Shown here piece by piece: positions 34,901-52,100 of a stretch of 64,000 nucleotides of DNA. The DNA is from Romanomermis culicivorax (taxonomy: Eukaryota; Nematoda; Enoplea; Mermithida; Mermithidae), in NCBI GenBank assembly GCA_963922205.1, contig CAWUHX010000013.1, forward strand, positions 186,001-250,000, written 5' to 3'. The notes beneath the pieces were generated by a model, which did not search any database, was not told the origin of the DNA, and was given only the letters and a program-made list of their open reading frames with translations. The translations under genes and the position numbers were made by a program. The first letter of the stretch is position 1. Each line of letters begins with the position of its first letter.

Positions 34901-36337
34901 AAAATTTTAAAAATGTTCTTTTCCATTTTGTCGAAAGTTTTGTTGTTTTTAGCTTTCTTTAGTGGTTGCACTAATACCGTAAAACTGTATCACAAAATTA
35001 AGTACAATGAAGATGGAACACCTGCAGAAAAGATCTATTATATAGGTGGGTGCAGTTCATACCCATTCCTCAACAAATATGGGAAATACCTCACAGGTCA
35101 TCCAAAAATCTTTACTGAAGGTTTTGAAGAGGTCAGCTCAACTTCCCAACCTTATGAAGGATTGATCAAATGTAGGGTTTTACAGCCGTGCAATCTCTTA
35201 CACCCTGTTCTACCATATTGGTATTGTGGTAAACTGTTGTTACCTTTATGCAAAAGTAGTACGCATACTTCGCAAAATACCTCATGCGATCACAATGACC
35301 AAGATGGAGCATTAGATGGTATGTAGATTACAAGAGAATTATACAAAGCCTTAGAGAAAGGATATAAGGTTTATTGTTACAGTAACTATTTGCTTTTTGC
35401 ATACAGATATTTTTATTTTTTGTTTTCTATCCTCAAGATTTTTGAAGTCTACAATCGAGAGAACATTTCATTAGATCCTTCAAAAACTTTGAAAAATCCT
35501 GGAAAGAGAGCTTTAGCGATGCTAATGTTAAATTTGTTCTGGGGGAAGGTAACTTTGCATAGTTTTTGTATTTATTTAGTTATTATTTTATGTTTTTTAG
35601 TTTGGTCAGCCAAAAAATATGGATAAGACTATTATCCACAATGCACCTAAAGAATATTTTGAACTCATAATGAATGTTGTCAATGTTATTAAAAATGTTA
35701 GACTAATCAATGAGCGAATGGTGTCAACAACCTATTGTCAGTATGATGATCTTGCGGAGGTTATGGGGAATACTAACTCCATTATAGCAGCTTATAGGAC
35801 AGCTCAGGCTCGACTAAAGATATATTCCTACATTGAAAGATTGAAAAGTAGAGTATTGTATTTTGATATGAATAGTATTATTTACTTGTCAACAATTGAC
35901 GAGCAACATAATCAAGTACCAACAGGCTGGTGCTTGGGCGGAATGACGGATGAATTATGTGAATATGGTCTTGGATCCTACATTACAGAATAAATCAGTA
36001 GTGGCCCTAAAAATATGCTTACATGCTGTACAGTCCATCTATTGACTAATACCATCACATGATCAAGGTTCCTGGTATCACTTTGTCATCAGACGCTATG
36101 AAAAAAGTTAATTTTTATCCACTTTGCCGAATGGTTTTTGCTCTTGTAAAAAACAATGGACAAGAAGAAGTAAATGTACACAGTCTTTGTATTGAGCGCC
36201 AGCAAGATTGTAAAGTTGTTACCTGCAAAACTTTGAAAAAATTTCGTGTAGTATGTGATAAACTTTTTTTGAAACATAATTTTTGTACATTTACTCATGG
36301 TTGGACTAAATGTTTTTTTGCAATAAAACAAAAATGA
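31911..36337 (+). pseudogene. Maverick/Polinton protein-primed B-family DNA polymerase, decayed, with introns
   Basis: Pieces in order: an N-terminal region (31911-32363); an intron of 118 bp (GTAAGC...TTTAAG); INNTDDLCFARAL; a Cys/His module (about 32970-33200) with HRCKNFCPLC; exonuclease motifs YDFETM (D-x-E, about 33530) and AHNSRGFDGQF (about 33772); KGYFPHFFN (about 34037); then NKYGKY-x2-GHP and GKLLLPLC; a second clear intron (about 35549-35600) inside LN-x-FWGKFGQ; and a C-terminal region to 36337. These are hallmarks of the DNA_pol_B_2 family. The palm aspartates are gone: the D-x2-SLYP site reads GGCSSYP and the Y-x-DTDS site reads YFDMNS. Many stops and shifts occur. It would have replicated the Maverick from protein-primed ends. 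Confidence 0.85.
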
Positions 36338-37053
36338 TACATTGATTCAAAGGTTTTTCTTATGTTACATAAAGAATTTTGAACTTTCCAAATTTTCTAC
36401 ACACTTTTTATGCCCAGCTAATTCTGGTCATTTTTCTATAAAGAAGATTTTTTGGTCATTTTTCCCAGGTAATCAACTTTATACTTATGCACCCATAGGA
36501 ATAATGTTTCATCGCATATAGACTTTTTGGAGATTTTACTTATAGAACAGACTATTACTGAACAATCTGACCAATGTAACAACTAATGACTGAAATGATC
36601 ATTCAGGAATGGGACCTCTGATCATATTTATGCCTGCAGGTGGCGCCCTGTTGTCAAGGGGGGTCAGGGGGTGCAAATTTTTGAAAGACTTCCTCTGCCC
36701 AGAAGTTGGTTTTTATACATGCTTTCCTTTTTGGTTCTTTTCCATTTTTTCGTTCATTTCAGTTTTCCGTTTTCCATTTTTTGTTCATCATCAATTTTCC
36801 TTTTCCACCTACAGTAACACAACTATTACCCTAATTCCCCTATTACTGTAATCCAAAAATTACCATAATTCTACCATAATGGTAACTTTAGAACTAGTAT
36901 GCTTAACCATACCCCTCTATAAATTGACAAGAAATCGACTGTATATGTTTACCATACCCCGTATAAATCTGGCAAAAATGACAAATTACAGGGGGTACAC
37001 AAAAGATAGGGATATGCTTAACCATACCCCCTATACGGTCTGGCCTTACTACT
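36338..37053. other. Intergenic stretch, no gene
   Basis: No coding sequence supported. Short direct repeats of atgcttaaccatacccc (about 36899 and 37011), with a partial third near 36951, lie just left of element A2. I could not find a Maverick terminal inverted repeat. Confidence 0.5.
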
Positions 37054-37557
37054 GGTGATTTATCATTCATTTTACTCTTCTGTGTTGTGAGTGAGTTGTA
37101 TCTATCTAAATATTGTTTTGTTTATCTTCAGCCTAGTAAAAGGGAACACCGACAGTCCCAACTATTATATATTAATATTTTATTAATATTATTAATAATA
37201 ATTATTATCCTCTTGCACTTTGTGGAGGTGGATGCCTATTTACAGAGATCACATACCAAGGAAAAACTCAGCCTTTCCAGGATATCATCATAGTGAGTTC
37301 TCTGTATTTGTGTTAGCCCGAAGGAAGCACCTGAGGCGACCCTGATTGCTTTTGGATTGCAAGAGTTAGAGATTCAGTTACTTATTGGTGACACAATGTT
37401 GTGTTTAGTTCTGCTGGAAAACTGTTGCACTGTTTAGCTGATTACTTATAGGAAGCTCCTTTCAGTGACCTATGGTAGTTAGTTGGATACAAGCCAATGG
37501 AGCTCTTAAGTGATATTGCTGATGTCTTCAGGCTGAAGCAGAGACATAAACATAACA
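37054..37557 (+). repeat. 5' LTR of A2, 5'-truncated
   Basis: Aligns with 57619-58117 from ggtgattta onward. The first 80 bp or so of the LTR, including the opening TGTTGG, are absent. Confidence 0.85.
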
Positions 37558-37558
37558 A

Positions 37559-37577
37559 GTGGTGGTTTCTGACACTT
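37559..37577 (+). other. Primer-binding site of A2
   Basis: agtggtggtttctgacactt directly after the LTR end; close to the A1 site, supporting common ancestry. Confidence 0.65.
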
Positions 37578-37582
37578 GCAAT

Positions 37583-37953
37583 ATGGAAGAATCCAGAGTC
37601 TCCCAAGGTGCTAAAAAACCATAAGGCTTCTACAAAGATATAGGACTCATGATGTCCAGGAATACTGAGGATCTAACCTCTGGTACAACTTCACCAAAAA
37701 CTCCTCCTGGTACAGGGCATGATGAGTCAGATAAATCCTTGGCATTGCCTATGGTATCAAATACTAGGAGCAAGTGAAAGGGCTCTGACTCAACTGCCAT
37801 AAGCCAGTAGGCTGAGGTAAAAGTGGACCCAGTAAGTGCTCCCAATCCTGCAGCGCCTATAAGAGCCAAAAATGATAATAGCAATGATAGGGCCACAGTA
37901 AAAGAACAATTTACTGATGATGATAGAGGTGCTCAAAATGATCCATTTATTTA
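37583..37953 (+). pseudogene. gag: gag of A2, 5' part before the B2 insertion
   Basis: ATG at 37583 after the primer-binding site, with in-frame stops, Pro/Ser/Asp-rich as in A1. The frame ...DPFIY continues after B2 at 47100 when one TTTA copy is counted, showing B2 landed inside gag. Confidence 0.75.
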
Positions 37954-38707
37954 TGTTGTGATGTATGCTGGTGTATATCCTTGGCTACCTGGATAGGGTT
38001 CTTGGGGGATCCAATCTGGTAGGACTCCTGATGCTAACCCCACAAGAGAACTCAGAGAGACAGATTGAGGTTGAATCCAGTACCTAGCTAAAGACATTAA
38101 ACAAAGTGAGATTATTATTGGAGAAAACAATGAACACTAAACAAAAGGTAAGTATGTAAATACAACTGTGCCCCAAATACTAAACACCTTCTCCTAGGCC
38201 TGCACACAGAGTAACAGGTGGCTAGGGTCACTCACGCGGGTCCCACTCTGACTCGTCCCTATGGGAAAACACACCACTGAAAACCTGACAAGAACCAAGA
38301 GACAGATCAAGCCATCACCTCAGAACAACCACTCACTATCTCCATGAACAATTCCATGATACAAAATCTCCAGTTGGTGCGGGACGCCACTATGCCAATA
38401 TGCAAAACCAAAATGGATAAAAAACGAATATGTAAATTCGGGCCATTGCCGGGTCGTGTCAGTTCATCAAAAAAAATATTTTGCAAATAATGAGAAATTG
38501 CAACAGGCACTGTCAAACATTGACAATCATTGTCTATGCAAAAAACAATGCCATCCATTGATTTTTGGACCAAAATATTGTGACACAAACTTTTGCAAGT
38601 TTTGTTTACTTAATAAAAAGTGAACTTACTTTAGCAACAAAGGATGCTAGTAAATAAAAAGAATAATAATTAGAGGACCAAAGGTCAGAGGAATTGACCC
38701 TCTGACA
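37954..38707 (-). repeat. 3' LTR of B2
   Basis: Reverse complement opens tgtcagagggtcaattcctc and closes with ...catacatcacaaca. The inner edge meets the purine tract (38708 onward, tccctcccccccaaag on the plus strand). Confidence 0.9.
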
Positions 38708-39856
38708 TCCCTCCCCCCCAAAGGCAAGACTTTTCCCGCCAGGAAAGGGGAAAGTCAGGAGGTCCCCCAAGGGCCCCAGTCTCCTCCATCCCGTCCAATG
38801 ACTCTACTCATGTCTGATGCTATGCACCATCAATATAATAAAATGTTAAAATAAAACATGTTGGCTTCGAACAATCCTCACCCAATGGCACTGGGTGCTG
38901 CCTGACACTCAGTAAAAAAATTTTTTTTGTAAAACATATGTCCCACGGACTCATCGAATAAAATACAATAAAAAATTTTTCAGGCGAACGTAGTATTGCC
39001 ACAAAGGCACTCGGGCCTTTTCTCAAAATAAAAAATAAAATAAACGGGGGGCGAACCCTGCCATGCCCTGGTTTGCTTTGTGAGCTGCCCACCATGCCAG
39101 TGATTTATGTGGTGCATCACCCGTTCCTCCTTCATCAGTTGTGGCCTTCATCTCCATCCTCTCTAGAGGTGGGTTTCTCGGGGTAGTGGCCCGCATTGCT
39201 TTCCCTTTTCACCGCCTTTCCTTCACTGGCCCCTTGGCTGGACATTGACCCCCCCAACGCCTTTGGTATTATCTGCCCCCAGGGAGAAAGGATGCCAGAA
39301 GATCGAATCCTCTGGGCCTTTGGCTGTCTAGATTTTGAACCAAAAAATATATGGTATTTGGTGCTGAAGGAGGTCTGCGTTATTAAAAAGTAAACTGAAA
39401 CTCCCAACACAGTTTGTGCTATGTGAAAAATTTGAATTGAAAAATTTAAAGTTTGAAAAAAATAAATGTTTTTGAAATGGTGGTGTTGAAAATGCCGAAA
39501 TAGGCATGTGATGATTTGGATGCCAAAAATCAAAACAACAAAAGACAAAAGGCCAAAACATTGGAAATTTTACATAATTAGTCCATAGGGACCAGGGACT
39601 GGAAAGAAAGGAAGGAGAAAAAAAGACTAAATTGCACCAGTAAGTTACTGACAAGAAAGGAGAGAAAAAAGAACAAAAAAATAATACTATGGTTAAAAAA
39701 GAGGCAATTTCAAGACACAGATCTCGAGGCACAACTGTTTGAGAACTTGAAATAACACTTTGAAAAAGAATTGTTTACATAAAGAGAGAAGATGCCTTAC
39801 ACATAATGACACTACCATGACCTCACAGAGAGGGAGGTCAAGGTTTACTTATCAAT
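38708..39856 (-). other. Purine tract and 3' untranslated region of B2
   Basis: Equivalent to 27914-29086 of B1. No gene supported. The purine tract is kept next to the LTR. Confidence 0.6.
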
Positions 39857-42451
39857 TTACTCGTCTCTTTGGCCACTGTGATTGCACCCAGGCTGGCCCA
39901 TCACCGTATCTCGTTTTAGCAGGGAAATATATTTGGGATTGCCTGCAGATGCTGGTCTTTGTGGCACTGCTGCAGCCATCGATTGTCCAGGTACTTCCAT
40001 AGCCTCTTTGCTTTGCACGTTCCATATGGGTGGAATCAATGTGGGGGATGGCATTTGCGTTCTGGGCTGGATCAAGAATTGGTGGTAATACAGATCTCCC
40101 TGCGGTATCAGAAAATGTGCTAATTGAATCTGTGTGGGTGGTGGCACCGTAGCACTTGCAACTATTGAGCCTGGAAAAAGAGGGCTGTTTAAACAGTCAA
40201 AACCTACCATCAGCAAACCCGGGTAATTTGGTGGTGAATACAAAATTTGCTGCTGGGCCTGTAACATCGTGTTCAGATCTCACATCGCTGTGCATGGCTG
40301 AGCGACTTCATCATTCCTAGCCCTATCCAGTGATGGAGCTCGACTGGAATAAGACACATCAAGGCGATCGTCATGCTGAAAATACGCCCGCATTCTTTTT
40401 CCTGCTGCCCGATTTACGGCCTTCTTTGGTATCTTTTTCGCTTTTTTCCTCCTCTCGCCACCTTTCTCTCGACCTCTCCTTTCTCTCCTGCCTTTCTTTG
40501 TTTTGGTATTCTTCACATTTACAGGGTTCAGATTCCTCACGGTCACTCCTTCCTTTCTTTTCTCTAGAGATCGATTTTTCTCATTGCTGTTCTTCGTGGT
40601 GATGACTTTCATGCTTTCTTTTTCAGTCTTTTCCAAGTGATTTCAATTGTTTACACTTATAGCCATCGCTGGTTTTCTTCACCCAATGCTTAGGTACCTT
40701 TCCTGCCGCAGTCCTACTGTAGGGCTGCTTAACTTGGTACCCCATCTTTGTTTTCAGGCCTTTTTTGACTTCCAATATTTCCCTGGCCTTTTTCCAATCA
40801 ATTACTTCCCAGAACTGGATCCCCAGGTCCTTATTATCAATGTCCTTCTTCCAGACCTGCATGTTGGTATCATTGGGTTCCAGGTCTTCTTCAATTATTG
40901 CTTTTGCTATTGTGTACCCTAGTCCTGCTGCCCTAGATTGGCATGAGGCATACATAGCATGATAATTGTTTCTCAGTCAGGCTTGCCTTGCATTGAATTC
41001 ATGGCCTAATTTCATCCTGATGAATGCATGGGCTTGATAGTGGAATCCACCAAAATTCTGCATGATCTCTCCATCTTCATTGTAATTTTTCTTTTTCTTT
41101 GGAGTCTTTACTTTTCTTTCTATCCATGGATACCAACCCTGAGGCACAGGTTCAAATTCAATATAGCTATTCGAAAAATGGGGCGGACAATGAAAATTAT
41201 GCGGAGCTTGCTCTTCAGCCAACTTAAAAGTCGCCACTGCTTCCCCTCGCATCATGAAGTACAATGCAGAGGTGTTGTTTGAAATTTTGTTTGTTTTGTA
41301 CGCCCCTTTCCATTCGTCGTCTCTATTTTTGTTTTCAAAAGTTTCTGGGAACTTTTGAGCCAAATTGGCAATCAATTCGGGCTCTAACATATCATGGGCG
41401 AAAAGTTGAAAACAGTTTTGTATATGTGGCGTGAATCGGTATCTGAGGAGGGCTAAGAAACATAGCAACAAGCCTCTCACATCGAGCATTGCATATTGGA
41501 GCACTTCAATATTCAGCATGTCCGCATCCATTAATTGGTGAAATTCCAAGGAGCTTAATTGACCCCAAGAGATTTTGAATGCATCGGCCCACAAAAACAA
41601 TAGCTCCATCATCAATTCTTTGAGATTCAGTGCTTGGGGGTTTATTACTGTCAACCGAGTCTTTGCCTTATCCTTCATTTCACCTACGACTAATTCCAAG
41701 TCATAGGCGCAACAAGATAAAATGTAGTCAATGTTGTCATGTTGCTTCCAAGCTAATTCCCTTTCTTGATCTAAATATCCAAACTTGGTCAATATCAACG
41801 TGATATCTTGTTTGATATGAAATCCAACAATGATGTTATCTTGGCGAAAACTGTCCCATATATCCTTTGAAAATATTTCTTCTCCCAGAATTTCAAGTCT
41901 ACTATGAAGGTCTTACCGGACATAGTAGAGATCGTGAGGAGTTGCAAAGCATCGCAAGGTTTTGCTCCTGGTATTCTCGGTTTTCGTCTGCTTTCGGTAT
42001 CGAGTGCAAATACAACTCTACCATGAAATTTCGAAAAATTTACCGCTCGAATAAATGCTTTTATATTTTCAGGTGTCAAAAACATAGGATCTTCAATGGT
42101 GGAGTGAGGCCCACTGAAGAGTGACGAAAAAAAATTGAATATATCGGTTGAACGAATCATTCGATGGACATTACAATCTTAAAATTTTCAAATAACTTTT
42201 TAGCTACCTATTTTTGAAACAATTTCAAATAAAATGACAAATGCTCAAGAATAAATTTGGACATAGGGGAGTTGATCAGGCTCTCGAACACCCAAAATCC
42301 TTGCCCTATAAATTGCCGGCTGCTCAATTTAGACTCCACTCTTTGAACAATTACCTTCTTCCAAATATAATTCCACCTTCTCAAACTTACTACTGAGTAT
42401 AAAACTCGTATTGTCCTGTCTATCTTGCAGTTGTCCAAAACTATCGTCCAT
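39857..42451 (-). pseudogene. ORF2 of B2: exonuclease gene with large internal deletion
   Basis: Leader exon complement 42391-42451 (MDDSFGQLQDRQDN...), phase-1 GTAAGT donor, 213-bp intron, main exon from 42177. The exonuclease has ALDTES (D-x-E), GFHIKQD after a one-base deletion near 41850, and Y-x3-D as YAMLD. The protein then jumps from the Lys-rich PKKKKNYNEDG to QNFGGFHYQAH, skipping about 1.8 kb present in B1. The tail keeps QHDDRLDVSYSSRAPSLDRA and ends near GNPKYISLLKRD. That tail similarity to B1 helps set the true frame. Confidence 0.83.
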
Positions 42452-42889
42452 CTCTATGATATTCGATCATTCCATTGCTCATTTCTATCCATAATTTGCG
42501 AAATCTCCAATCAATTATTATAACCAACAAAGTTAAACTTCCGAAATTAAATCTAAAAAATAACTCCATGGTATGGAAAATGTATCGACATTACCATTCT
42601 GGGAGGGATTCAGGGACTTATAAACATTTTGATTCTTTCACACTGAGCGCCTGAAAGACTATAATTCAGCCGATAAAATAAAATTTTTTGGCATTGTGCC
42701 TTTTGATCTGTGCCTAAAACTGCCATAAAAAATTTCCAAAAATAAGTTATCAGAATGAAAAATTGTAAAAAAGGGGGTAATTTCCACGATATTTCACACA
42801 TTAAAACACAAATAAAATGAACTAAACGTAAAACCAAATTCAAATAAAAGGTAAAAATAGAACGATAAAATTGAATTATGATGTACAGT

Positions 42890-46757
<3,868 letters not shown>

Positions 46758-47099
46758 TCTGGTGCACGGGGAATGCCACTACGCCAATATGCAAAACAGA
46801 AACATATAAAAAAGGAACATGTAAATTCCAACCGTTGCTGCGTCATGTCGGTTCATAAAAAAAAAATATTTTGCGAATAATGAAAAATCGTGACACTCAC
46901 TGTCAAACATTGACAGTGATTGTCTATGCAAAAAACATTGCCATCCATTTCCTTTTGGACCAAAATATTGTGACACAAACCATTTTGCAATTTTTGTTTA
47001 CTTAATAAAAAGTGAACTTACTTCAGCAACAAAGAACTCTAGTAAATAAAAAGAGTAATAATTAGAGGACCAAAGGTCAGAGGAATTGACCCTCTAACA
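46758..47099 (-). repeat. 5' LTR of B2, inner part deleted
   Basis: Reverse complement opens tgttagagggtcaattcct; only about 342 bp remain. It aligns with the outer part of 37954-38707. Confidence 0.85.
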
Positions 47100-47103
47100 T
47101 TTA

Positions 47104-48900
47104 TGATAAAAGGAAGGATGAACATTTCAAATGACCTTGACAACGATTTGATACCTATCATCAGGAATATGTACAAGATAATTTTGACTCCATTTGGGAT
47201 GAATACTGTCGTGATCTGTTGAACGAATTATGATTCAAAATGAGCCGGAAGGATGACAAATTTTGACAGCTAAATGCAAAGCCTGACAAAATGGCTGACT
47301 CGATGACTGGTGTCTAAGGCCTATCAGAAAGATTCATCCCGGAGCAGAAGGAAAAGGATGTTGAAATGAGTAGAATTGTTGAAAAACCATTGTGAACTGA
47401 GAGTGTGTGTGGAACTTTGCCAATGATGTCTGCAACCTGTATTACCAACGACCAAACGTTAGGACAGATTGAAGCACATGAGTCAGAGCAAAATTTCACA
47501 GTCAAACCTGCTGTGAAATCAAAGGTTTCTATGGAAAAATGTGTAACTGAAAAACTTGCTGTCAGAGAACAAGCAAGTGATATAGTTGCACAGTTTTTTG
47601 GAGAAACTGATGAGGAAGCAGCAGGTAGTCATCAGGAAAGCAAAGATGCTAGGTCGAAGCATAAATGGTCCCAGAAGTTTAGACAAGGAGATTCATTAGA
47701 TTCTGATGATTTCTCAGTGAATCGATTGGAATCTACTGTGTCAGATATAGTGAGGGCCATAAAGCCAAACCTACTCCTAGATGACATGAATGAAACATGT
47801 TCTCAGTTTCCTAAATGATTTAGAGGCATAATTTACATTAGAAGCTACTGATAAAATGAAGCTGGCTGCCTTACAAGCACTTTCTAAAGGAGTACGGAGA
47901 GCTACTGCCAAAAGGTTCAAAAGCTACAAGAAAGCCCGAAAAAAGTTGCTCAAAGTGCAGGCTCCAGATCCAAATGTTTGTATGCAAACAAGGGAAGTGA
48001 TGAACATAAAGCAGGAGTTTGATGAACCTCCCATGAAATTCCTCTTGGGAATCAGTGTGCTAGTAGACAGATTATACCTGACTGAGGAGTTCAAAGATTG
48101 CTGCAATGTTGATACCTTTTTGTATAAAGCATCAGAGGAGTATCAGATGGAACTGCTGGATTGAAGGGAAAAGTATGAAAGATGGCATGATCTGGCAGAG
48201 AATGTGCACAAGATAGATAAGAAAAATACAGCTGCTTATAAAAAGAGAGGAATGGTAGAATCTCCAATTGTGATAAATGAAATGACCATGGGTGAAGAGC
48301 AAGCTGAAGTGGCTTATGTTGGTAGAAATAAATTTGGCAATACCCCACAAAGGAAGTTTTAAAATAAACCTATGCCACAGCAAGCACGGAGAGAGAAGCC
48401 AACCATGAACCTAGCATCAGAAAAGAAGGATTCCGATACTTCTATAGAGGAGAATAACTCACAGTCGACTTGAATGGCTACTAATCCCCTAAAGGGAAAA
48501 AAGCCTGAGGAACCTACGAGTGATTCTGTTCTAGCAAAGTTATCACAGGAGATTGTGAAGTTGGCTCAATGTTATCAAGAGATAAGCCAAAAGACTGATG
48601 CCAAATTGAACAAAATTTCTGCTAAAGTTGATAAGGGCAAACCCCAAAAACAAGGTGGAAAAGAGTTCACAAAACCATATCGTCGATACCATAGAACTCA
48701 TTCTCATGATACATCTGAGTGTAAAACCCTCCAATAGGAAAATGCGCAAGGACATAATTGAGAAAATCAATATGGTGGAAAGAGAGGTTTCAGGCAACAG
48801 TTTGGTGGCTTTAGATAAGGATATGTTGGTAGAAGCAGTAGAGGAGCTCATTCTGTAGAATATTATGGTGCTAATGTGGATTATGATCCTTAGTAGGAAT
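47104..48900 (+). pseudogene. gag: gag of A2, 3' part
   Basis: Clear match in layout to A1 gag over 47820-48360, including the PIVINE motif after the capsid region. The zinc knuckle reads YRRYHRTHSHDTSEC (about 48678), where the first Cys has become Arg. Many stops. Confidence 0.78.
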
Positions 48901-49149
48901 TCATTGATTACCAGAATAGATCATGGAATGAGCAACTCTATATGGCATGTCAACTTACGGCACCTAGCCAACAGCTGATGATCACAGCCACCCTCAAGGG
49001 TGGGATCTGCTGGGAGCATGAATAGCAATGCCACTACTGGTCAATGTGTTGATGAGATGAAATGACCTGGAGTATTGAATTGTGCCATGATGAAAGAGGA
49101 TTATTCAAAGGTTACAAAAGTATTCATGCATAGGATAATTCTGAACCAC

Positions 49150-52100
49150 GAGGAAAGATTAGGACTTTCTAAGTTTCCTCGAACTGTCCCATTTCACTTT
49201 AATGGGACTGTATGTAATACTAACACGAAGGCTTCAGTGGATACTGGTGCTTAGTGTTTGGTGATGTCATCAAAGTATCTTAAGAAAGCTTTTGATGAAG
49301 AATATACCAAATATCCTGAGATACTATTAGTCACTGTTGCTGATGGTGCAGTAGTACATGCACATGGTTACATTCAATTTAAAATGCATTGGGAATTTGC
49401 AGTTTTCTTGACGAAAGCCATAATCATTCCCAATGCATAGGAAAATCTTTTAATTGGAACGGACTCTTTAGCACATCCAGATGTTGGAGCAATGCATAGA
49501 TTTTGGTAAAGGTATCATAAAGCTTAATGGAGTTGAGAAAGCTATAAGTGTTGTACCTAAAGATCATGCGAGTCATATACAAGCTATTGATTGTATAGGG
49601 GAAGTACCTATGGTACATTCAATTCCTAAAGATGATCAATAACCCAGGATATGCCAATTAAGTATAGTGGTTCCAGTGGTTTTGTGTACAAAAATATATA
49701 TACCACAGGGAACTGATATGCTTATTAAGGCAGGATTATGGGAACAATCTTCCAAAACAGATCTGAACTGTATAGTCGTAGAAGGGAACAAAAATGAAAA
49801 GAAGTTTAGAGTGGATAGTACATTGGTTGATGGTACATGGAATGATTTTGTTCTGATGATTTCGAATAATATGGGTTCATGATGCTAATTGCAACCTGAT
49901 CAGGTTGTAGGCCACTGTGACTCAATATTATAAGAAAATTCAGGAATATCACATGTACAAAGTATGAGTTGTGGGATATTTAGCATTGAAGATAATTTTA
50001 AGGCCACTGCCCAAATCTCCATCAATGATGCATTGGCATTTACATAGGTGCTGTATTAAATGATCTCCAAAGCTAATGTCAATGAGGATTTAAGAGAGAA
50101 AGCGGTAGCAAAATTGTCTAAATACAGAGATGTTTTCTGCCTACCTGATGATCCTCTAACTACCACACTGTACCTTATGTGCAAAATTGATACTGGTAAT
50201 GCAATAACAATGGCAAAGCATTATTATTGAGCTCCCATAAACCAAAGATAAGGGATTAGAGCTCAAGTCCAGGACATATTAGATAAAGGAGTTATTGAAC
50301 CCAACCAGTCACCATGGGCTGCTCCACTTTTCCTAGTTGGGAAAAAGGATGGTACCGCAAGACCAGTTGTGGACTTCAGAGGTATAAATGAAGCTACTGA
50401 AGGCGATAAGTATCCTATACCTGGAATGGATGATTATTTGGGTTGTCTAGGTAATGCCAAATTTTATACCACCTTGGATCTAAAGTCTGGATATTGGCAA
50501 GTCCCACTTGAGGAAAGTAGCAAGGAGAAAACTGCATTTATATGTCAGGAAGACTTATACTAGTTCAAGGTCATGCCTTTCAGACTTAAAAATGCACTTG
50601 CAGAGTTTCAAAGAATGATGGAAAGAGTTTCACATGGTCAAGTGTGGAAAATTAGTTTGGTGTATATTGACGACATCATTGTATTCTGCAGGACATTTGA
50701 TGAATATTTGGAGAACTTAGAGTTGGTCTTGCAAGCTGTTTTGAAAGCTAAGCTGACACTTAAGCTAGAGAAGTGCAAATTTCTACCAAAAAGTGTTCAT
50801 TTTCTTGGACACATAGTAGAATAAAATGGAATTTCACCAGATCCCAAAAAAAGTGAAAGCTATTACAGAATTTGAATTTCCCAATAGCATGAAGCGAATG
50901 CAAAGATTTTTGGGTATATTGCAATGGTGTAAGAAATTAACCTCAAACCGTGCACAGTTTGCTGAACCATTGTCCAAGCTCACTGCTACAAGGAAAAAGA
51001 AATTCCAAGCAACAGAGGAACATTGCAGAGTTTTTGAGGAACTGGAAAAGCACTTACCTCAGTGCCATTTCTACAGTATCCTGTTTTGGATAGAACTGCA
51101 GAGTTTCTTCTCCAAACAGATGCTAGTGGAACCAGACTGGGAGCAGTACTTTATCAGAAGACTAAAGATGATCAATGGGTAATAGCCTATAGCAGCTGAA
51201 AGGAAGATGAGAAGAAGTGGTGTGCTATGGAGCAAGAATTCCTAGCACTTCTCTGTGGTCTCAAAGTTTACCTGCACTATTTGTTTGATCAAAAAGTATA
51301 AATAAAGACTGATCATAAACCTCTTTTATCAATTAAAGTCAATATTCAACCCAATGATAAGTTGAAAAGATGGTATTGAAATATAAATCAATTTAATCAT
51401 ATGTTGGAGTATGTGCCTCATAGACAGAATGCGATGGCTGATTTCCTCTCAAGAAAAGATGAACCCAAAGAAGCCAAGGATCAAAACTCACCAAAATGGG
51501 TATATGTCTTCAAAATTCAATTTCGTAATTTCAGAACTCAAACCAATCAGATTGAAAGCCAAGAATTGGTACAACCATTTCAAAGGATAAGGGAAGAAGC
51601 AGTTAAAAGTGGAGACAAAAAAATTGTCCCTGAGCAGATCAAGGAATTGATAGATATCCAGGAATTTATGGTAGAAAAAGAAAATATTGCAAAAACTACC
51701 AAAGATACATTGCAGATCAAAAATGAAATGCAGAAGCTTACAGTAGTTGAGGCAGTCACAACTAGAACACAAGCAAAAATTTAGGATCAGAGTGCAGCAA
51801 ATCAAGAAATAGGTACATCTGTACCAATTGATCCTGAAAACATTGCTTGGCTTTTCCCGAATATAGAGATGGAATTTGAAGAGTTGAAAGAAGGAGAGAA
51901 TGAAGAAAAGAATCATGATAAGGTCAAGTATCCAATAGATTTGAAGGTTATATCTCAATTGCAAAAAGTGGACACTAATCTTATTCCTATTTGGGAAAGA
52001 TTGGTGTGAAAAGCACTACGAAGAATCATAGTGGATTCTATGAGGATAAAATTATTTATGGGGAAACTGAGGGAGGTGGCCATGATCAGATTGTGGTCCC

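Noticed and set aside
39328..39732. 134-codon minus-strand frame with hydrophobic residues in B2
   Set aside because: It lies in the untranslated region of a dead element, is T-rich by composition, and is not seen in B1.
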